This document shows positions 25,902 to 29,263 of a stretch of 29,263 nucleotides of DNA, in pieces. A program made the translations under genes and the position numbers. The notes beneath the pieces are model-generated. The model saw only the letters and a program-made list of their open reading frames with translations, was not told where the DNA came from and did no database searches. Position 1 is the first letter of the stretch. Every line of letters starts with the position of its first letter. The stretch is from Clostridiales bacterium (GTDB taxonomy: Bacteria; Bacillota_A; Clostridia; Saccharofermentanales; Saccharofermentanaceae): contig JAILHZ010000080.1 in NCBI GenBank assembly GCA_024695545.1, positions 1-29,263 on the forward strand, read 5' to 3'.

Positions 25902-27403
25902 TACGAAAAGAACGTCTTACTTCTTCACGATCTGCAGCAGTGATGCGTCACGGCCGGTGGCAGAGCTTACTGTCTCTGCTTCTGGTTGCGATGGTCGCAC
26001 TCTGCGTACTTCCGATCAGGGACCTTCGCGCCATTGAGCCGGAGACCACTCCTGCCGGAAATGAGCAGGTAGTCGCGGGATCTTCCGAGACGAGTGAAGA
26101 TGTTGACTTTAACTCTAAGGGCGTAGGCCAGATGGAGATGGAGCTTCCGGCTCTTGATAAGGTACAGTGCGCCTCGTATTTCTGCTACGACAGAACAACA
26201 AAGCAGGTCCTGCTGGCGAAGGATGAGAATAAGAAGATCTACCCGGCCAGCATGACGAAGATCATGACACTGGCACTGGCGATTGAATATCTCGATCCGA
26301 TGGAGAAGATCACTGTCAGTAAGACAGCCATGGATGCGACGACACCGAACTCCACCATGATGGGCGTCGTTGTCGGCGAAGAGATCGAAGCGAATGAACT
26401 GTATTTCGGATTAATGCTTCCTTCGGGAAATGACGCCGCAAACGTTCTGGCCGAAGAGATCGCCAAGCACTATAACGCAGCCAAGGGCGCTCTTCCGACG
26501 ACAACACCGGCACCGACAACAGACGGTTCTGCTCCGAAGACGGAAGACCCGAATACTTTCTCCCTGATCGGACAGTTTGCGTATATCTCCAATATGAAGG
26601 TCCGTGCGCTGGGGCTTACAAATACACACTTTGTAAATCCGAACGGCCTTCAGAATGAGAATCATTATACGACCGCGCACGATCTTTCCATGATCTTCGA
26701 CTATGCGCTGAACTTCGAGGATTTCTGTACGGTCATCCATTCTCCGACGCATTTTTTTAAGGCGGATAACAAGCATCCTTTTGACGGATGGAAAGTCGTT
26801 AAGAATACCAATAACCTTCTTACCGACCCGTGGATGCTCGGCGAGGACAGCCACTGCGCAGAAGTGTACGGCGGAAAGACCGGTACGACGAAGGCTGCGG
26901 GAACAGGTATGACCCTTCTGACGATCAATGAGAACGGCCACGAGATCATTACCTGCGTATGCGGCATCCCGTATGATCTGGCAGACCGCCAGACGGTATA
27001 TGTAGCAACGGTTGTAAGAGAAGCGAATATCCGCTGCTGGGAGTCTGATCCGACACACCGTATCGATGGTAATGTTATTGATAACCGCGCTTACAATGCA
27101 CCTGATGCGATGGGTCCTTCCGGCACCAGAGCTGATGTAACAGTCTCCGGGCAGGAGTCTGATGCTACGACGGAATCGATGGAGCCTTCAGAGACAACAC
27201 TTGCACCTACTACAGATGCAACTGTTGTGACACCTGAGCCGCAGGCAGAGAAGAAGAACTTCATGGAGAAGCATCCGGTCCTGGTCATTGTACTTGTCGT
27301 TCTCGCGACAATCGTCGTCGGACTGATCGTACTGACTACCGTCTCTGTAGCACGTGCCAAGAGAAGAAGAAAGAGAATGGGCGTTCGTAAGGTCCGTTTC
27401 TAA
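25898..27403 (+). CDS. dacA: D-alanyl-D-alanine carboxypeptidase (S11 family, DacA-like)
   Basis: A 501-residue secreted, membrane-tethered penicillin-binding protein that removes the terminal D-alanine from peptidoglycan stem peptides. The N-terminal signal segment spans about 22-45. Active-site motifs are SMTK (S118, K121), SGN (176-178) and KTG (327-329). A Thr/Pro-rich insert at about 197-221 interrupts the catalytic domain between SGN and KTG. A second Thr/Pro-rich stretch at about 430-450 leads to a C-terminal transmembrane helix (about 460-485) and a basic tail, in place of the amphipathic anchor of classical PBP5. Its start overlaps the gyrA stop (ATGA), so it appears cotranscribed with gyrA. 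Confidence 0.93.
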   Translation: MIRKERLTSSRSAAVMRHGRWQSLLSLLLVAMVALCVLPIRDLRAIEPETTPAGNEQVVAGSSETSEDVDFNSKGVGQMEMELPALDKVQCASYFCYDRTTKQVLLAKDENKKIYPASMTKIMTLALAIEYLDPMEKITVSKTAMDATTPNSTMMGVVVGEEIEANELYFGLMLPSGNDAANVLAEEIAKHYNAAKGALPTTTPAPTTDGSAPKTEDPNTFSLIGQFAYISNMKVRALGLTNTHFVNPNGLQNENHYTTAHDLSMIFDYALNFEDFCTVIHSPTHFFKADNKHPFDGWKVVKNTNNLLTDPWMLGEDSHCAEVYGGKTGTTKAAGTGMTLLTINENGHEIITCVCGIPYDLADRQTVYVATVVREANIRCWESDPTHRIDGNVIDNRAYNAPDAMGPSGTRADVTVSGQESDATTESMEPSETTLAPTTDATVVTPEPQAEKKNFMEKHPVLVIVLVVLATIVVGLIVLTTVSVARAKRRRKRMGVRKVRF

Positions 27404-27430
27404 TATCACAGATTAATAAAGAGAAAGAAG

Positions 27431-27490
27431 ATCCTCCCGGAGTCTCAGACAATATGCTGACGCATAACTCGCTCCGGGAGGATTTCTTTT
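27431..27490 (+). terminator. Long-loop terminator after dacA
   Basis: Perfect 12-bp arms ATCCTCCCGGAG (27431-27442) and CTCCGGGAGGAT (27472-27483) enclose a 29-base loop with a small inner dyad. They are followed by TTCTTTT. The loop is longer than usual, but the stem is strong and lies 28 bp after the dacA stop. Confidence 0.75.
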
Positions 27491-27506
27491 ATTCCCGTCT
27501 GTGTCC

Positions 27507-27637
27507 TGTTGCCTCGTTTGTTGGCGAATATGCCCTTGAATAGTCAACACTTTCGCCAATATGACTTTTCTCAGCTCATATTGCCTCACTTGTTGACGAA
27601 TTGATCCTGTAATCGTCAACAATATCGTCAACAAGAA
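27507..27637. repeat. Tandem pair of 59-bp structured repeats
   Basis: Unit 1 (27507-27565) and unit 2 (27579-27637) align without gaps and match at 42 of 59 positions by my count, with a 13-bp spacer. Each has a left arm (TTGTTGGCGAA in unit 1, TTGTTGACGAA in unit 2) that can pair with an outer right arm (TTCGCCAA, or TCGTCAACAAG). It can also pair with an inner copy containing GTCAACA. Differences at paired positions keep pairing: a G-C pair in unit 1 is A-T in unit 2. The pair lies between the dacA and ldh terminators. I see no coding function. Confidence 0.7.
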
Positions 27638-27669
27638 AAGGGGTTGTCTCATTTCTGAGACAACCCCTT
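27638..27669 (-). terminator. Terminator of the dehydrogenase gene
   Basis: A perfect 14-bp stem, AAGGGGTTGTCTCA (27638-27651) with TGAGACAACCCCTT (27656-27669), encloses a 4-base loop. On the minus strand it is followed by TTTTCTTG. On the plus strand a looser T-rich tail follows, so it may work both ways. It begins 61 bp after the stop of the minus-strand gene. Confidence 0.9.
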
Positions 27670-27730
27670 GTGATTTCTTTTTCCCTTGCTTATTCTTTCC
27701 TCTGCATTCCTGCCTGAGGAAAAACGCTTA

Positions 27731-28684
27731 TCAGAGATCCTTCACCTCAGCGAGGATCTTCTTAACGGACTCTGCAGAAGCCTGCAGGAAGCGGAGTTCC
27801 TGAGGATCGAGGTCCAGCTCAAGTACTTTCTCAACACCGTCAGCACCGATGATCGTAGGAACGTTAGTAGCAACGTCCTGGATGCCGTATTCACCGCAAA
27901 GAACGGAACCTACGGTACGGATCGTGTTCTCACCCTTGAGGAGAGACTTGGCGATAGTGGAAACGGAAACGGCGATACCGTCAAATGTAGCACCCTTCAG
28001 CTTAATAACTTCAGCACCGGAGAAACGAGTCTTTTCTGCAATCTCGATGCGGTCAGCCTGCGTGAACGGGATACCTGTTGTCTTGGAATAATCGTCGATG
28101 GAAAGACCGGCGATGTTTGTGGCACTCCATGCAGGGAGCTGGGAATCACCATGCTCACCGATGATGTAACCGTGTACGTTACGTACGTCGATATCTAATT
28201 TCTGGGAGATGAGGATACGGAAGCGTGCGCTGTCAAGTACTGTACCGGAACCGATGACTCTGTTTCTCGGAAGACCGGACCACTTCGCTACCATGTAGGT
28301 AAGAACGTCTACCGGATTGGAAACTACGAGGATGTTACCTGTGGTGTAGTGTTCCATGATGCTCTCTGTGATCTTCTTAGCAAGACCAACGTTCTTCTTT
28401 GCAAGATCGAGACGTGTCTCGCCCGGCTTTCTCGGAATACCTGCTGTGATAATGATCAGATCGCAATCCTTAACATCGGAATAATCACCGGCGTAAATAT
28501 CCATCTGACCAAGGAACGGAAGACCGTGGCTGATATCCAGAGCTTCACCCTTTGCCTTGTCCTGGTTAACGTCGATCATGACCAGCTCAGTGCAGAGCTG
28601 CTGGATGGCCATTGCAAAAGCAATTGAAGATCCGACTGCGCCGGCGCCGATAATCGCTACTTTAGAACCATGTTTAATCTTCAT
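27731..28684 (-). CDS. ldh: L-lactate/malate dehydrogenase family enzyme (lactate-type with Arg at the specificity site)
   Basis: A 317-residue NAD-dependent 2-hydroxyacid dehydrogenase. The Rossmann motif is GAGAVGSS (13-20), with Asp at 38 favouring NAD. The catalytic histidine lies in GEHGDS, and VLDSARFR carries the substrate-binding arginine. The mobile loop reads GIPRKPGETRLDL (82-94). Its ETRLDL half is lactate-type, but R85 occupies position 102 of standard LDH numbering, which is Gln in lactate and Arg in malate dehydrogenases. It may therefore reduce oxaloacetate, or both substrates. ATG 28684, with GGGAG 11 bases upstream, is preferred over a TTG at 28702. The gene is monocistronic with its own promoter and terminator. 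Confidence 0.88.
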   Translation of the reverse strand: MKIKHGSKVAIIGAGAVGSSIAFAMAIQQLCTELVMIDVNQDKAKGEALDISHGLPFLGQMDIYAGDYSDVKDCDLIIITAGIPRKPGETRLDLAKKNVGLAKKITESIMEHYTTGNILVVSNPVDVLTYMVAKWSGLPRNRVIGSGTVLDSARFRILISQKLDIDVRNVHGYIIGEHGDSQLPAWSATNIAGLSIDDYSKTTGIPFTQADRIEIAEKTRFSGAEVIKLKGATFDGIAVSVSTIAKSLLKGENTIRTVGSVLCGEYGIQDVATNVPTIIGADGVEKVLELDLDPQELRFLQASAESVKKILAEVKDL

Positions 28685-28745
28685 TTTCGTACCAACTCCC
28701 AAAATACTTCTTTGTATTCACCTTATTCCGAAAGTGAAATGAGCG

Positions 28746-28763
28746 TGTCATGTCAGCATGACA
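28746..28763. promoter_or_regulatory. Inverted repeat in the ldh leader, candidate operator
   Basis: TGTCATG-TCAG-CATGACA is a perfect 7-bp dyad with a 4-bp centre, about 24-41 bases downstream of the predicted ldh start point and 61 bp before the start codon. It could be a repressor site or an mRNA hairpin. It does not fit the Rex consensus register. Confidence 0.5.
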
Positions 28764-28793
28764 AAACCACCCACTCGAAAAACTGGCAAGCGT

Positions 28794-28822
28794 ATTTTAA
28801 TATGAAACAATCCTGATGACAA
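28794..28822 (-). promoter_or_regulatory. Probable sigma-A promoter of ldh
   Basis: On the minus strand TTGTCA (28817-28822) and TAAAAT (28794-28799), each 5 of 6 matches, are 17 bp apart. Confidence 0.7.
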
Positions 28823-28938
28823 CGGCAAAAAACCAAAAAGCATTATATGCATAAAAGCACCTCAAAAAATGCATTTTTAGATATGTAAAAAGCATACGAA
28901 AATTAAATATACTAGTATGCAAGTTAATACGTCACCTG

Positions 28939-28967
28939 TTGACTCGTGATCCGGATGGGTGTATTTT
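28939..28967 (+). promoter_or_regulatory. Possible upstream rRNA promoter
   Basis: TTGACT (28939-28944), a 17-bp spacer and TATTTT (28962-28967, 4 of 6). It would be the first of two tandem promoters for the rRNA operon. The stretch before it (about 28800-28930) is very AT-rich and otherwise holds nothing recognisable. Confidence 0.35.
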
Positions 28968-29063
28968 TGGTTTCCGGGATCTATGAGAAAAGAACTTTTC
29001 CGCCCTTATTACTATAAAGGTTATATATGGAAAAACTTGTTTGAAAAAATCTCAAAAAAGGTG

Positions 29064-29095
29064 TTGACACACCCCAGAACCCGTGATACTATAAT
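29064..29095 (+). promoter_or_regulatory. Main rRNA operon promoter
   Basis: A perfect TTGACA at 29064-29069 is preceded by A-tracts (29043-29060) resembling an UP element. Two -10 readings are possible: TACTAT at 29087-29092, with 17-bp spacing and a TG extension, or a perfect TATAAT at 29090-29095 with 20-bp spacing. Confidence 0.8.
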
Positions 29096-29099
29096 TGAG

Positions 29100-29242
29100 C
29101 GCTTCGCGAGAGCGGGGCACGGACGGACCTTGAAAATTGAATAGAAGAGCAGAAAGTAATTACTACTTTATATACGAGCCAATAGTTCAATTCATAGAGT
29201 TGAAAACAAAGTAAACAAAGAGCCAAACGGCTCTCAAAGTAT
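29100..29242 (+). other. rRNA operon leader
   Basis: Transcribed spacer between promoter and 16S. ACCTTGAAAATTGAAT at 29127-29142 resembles the antitermination (boxA-type) element of Gram-positive rRNA leaders. AGAGCC-AAAC-GGCTCT at 29219-29234 forms a hairpin just before the mature 16S end. TTCAA and TTGAA at about 29187-29204 form a further weak dyad. Confidence 0.6.
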
Positions 29243-29263
29243 TTTTTTGAGAGTTTGATCCTG
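29243..29263 (+). rRNA. 16S ribosomal RNA, first bases only
   Basis: AGAGTTTGATCCTG at 29250-29263 is the universal start of bacterial 16S rRNA (E. coli positions 8-21), which places the mature 5' end near 29243. The gene continues beyond the window on the plus strand. Confidence 0.95.

Noticed and set aside
27507..27637. CRISPR array
   Set aside because: There are only two diverged units with internal hairpins, no conserved short repeat with unique spacers, and no cas genes.
27413..27652. A 79-codon minus-strand open frame
   Set aside because: It spans two terminators and the structured repeats. Its internal peptide similarity only reflects the DNA repeat, and no family is recognisable.
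28746..28763. Rex operator for ldh
   Set aside because: The half-site TGTCATG and its register differ from the TTGTGAA-N4-TTCACAA type consensus, so only an unassigned dyad is reported.
28959..29144. A 61-codon plus-strand open frame
   Set aside because: It lies across the rRNA promoter and leader and has no protein-like features.

Overview
The window reads as a chromosomal segment of a Gram-positive bacterium, most likely class Clostridia. It has intermediate GC and strong GGAGG-type ribosome binding sites. The order rpmH-rnpA-yidD-yidC-jag-mnmE-mnmG-rsmG is the usual Gram-positive arrangement near the chromosome origin. It also carries an ECF sigma/anti-sigma pair and ends at the first bases of a 16S rRNA gene. 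The genus cannot be fixed from the sequence alone.

Layout. 1-4986: the start of a D-Ala-D-Ala ligase gene (minus strand, runs off the left edge), a large polytopic GT-C-like membrane protein, a HI0933-type flavoprotein, and a convergent EamA transporter. 4987-5352: a 366-bp gene-free stretch with an orphan hairpin terminator. 5353-7775: a membrane-anchored PQQ-type beta-propeller overlapping an unknown 155-aa protein, closed by a terminator. 7880-14542: a tightly packed probable operon of a 200-aa membrane protein, a uridine-kinase-like nucleoside kinase, MetA, NAD(P)H-hydrate dehydratase, alanine racemase and a DUF2079 membrane protein. 14578-21595: the rpmH-to-rsmG block, with a strong promoter in front and a strong terminator behind. 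21614-23030 (minus): anti-sigma and ECF sigma factor, with a candidate self-regulated promoter. 23223-27403: gyrA overlapping a D,D-carboxypeptidase gene. 27404-27730: two terminators flanking a tandem pair of structured repeats. 27731-28684 (minus): a lactate/malate dehydrogenase. 28685-29263: ldh control region, rRNA promoters, leader and 16S start.

How the genes fit together. Cell-wall D-alanine chemistry recurs: Ddl at the left edge, Alr in the middle, and a D,D-carboxypeptidase after gyrA. RnpA, YidD, YidC, Jag, MnmE, MnmG and RsmG serve tRNA processing and modification, membrane insertion and rRNA methylation. gyrA followed by an rRNA operon, with dacA close by, recalls the origin region of Bacillus subtilis, but dnaA, dnaN, recF and gyrB are not in this window.

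Most of the window is conserved housekeeping DNA. The signals most worth following are the paired 59-bp repeats at 27507-27637, whose differences preserve base pairing; the ECF sigma/anti-sigma module with its candidate TGCAAC-17-CGTC promoter; the dehydrogenase with Arg at the lactate/malate discriminating position; and the uncharacterised propeller/155-aa pair. No defence system, phage, insertion sequence or CRISPR array was seen.
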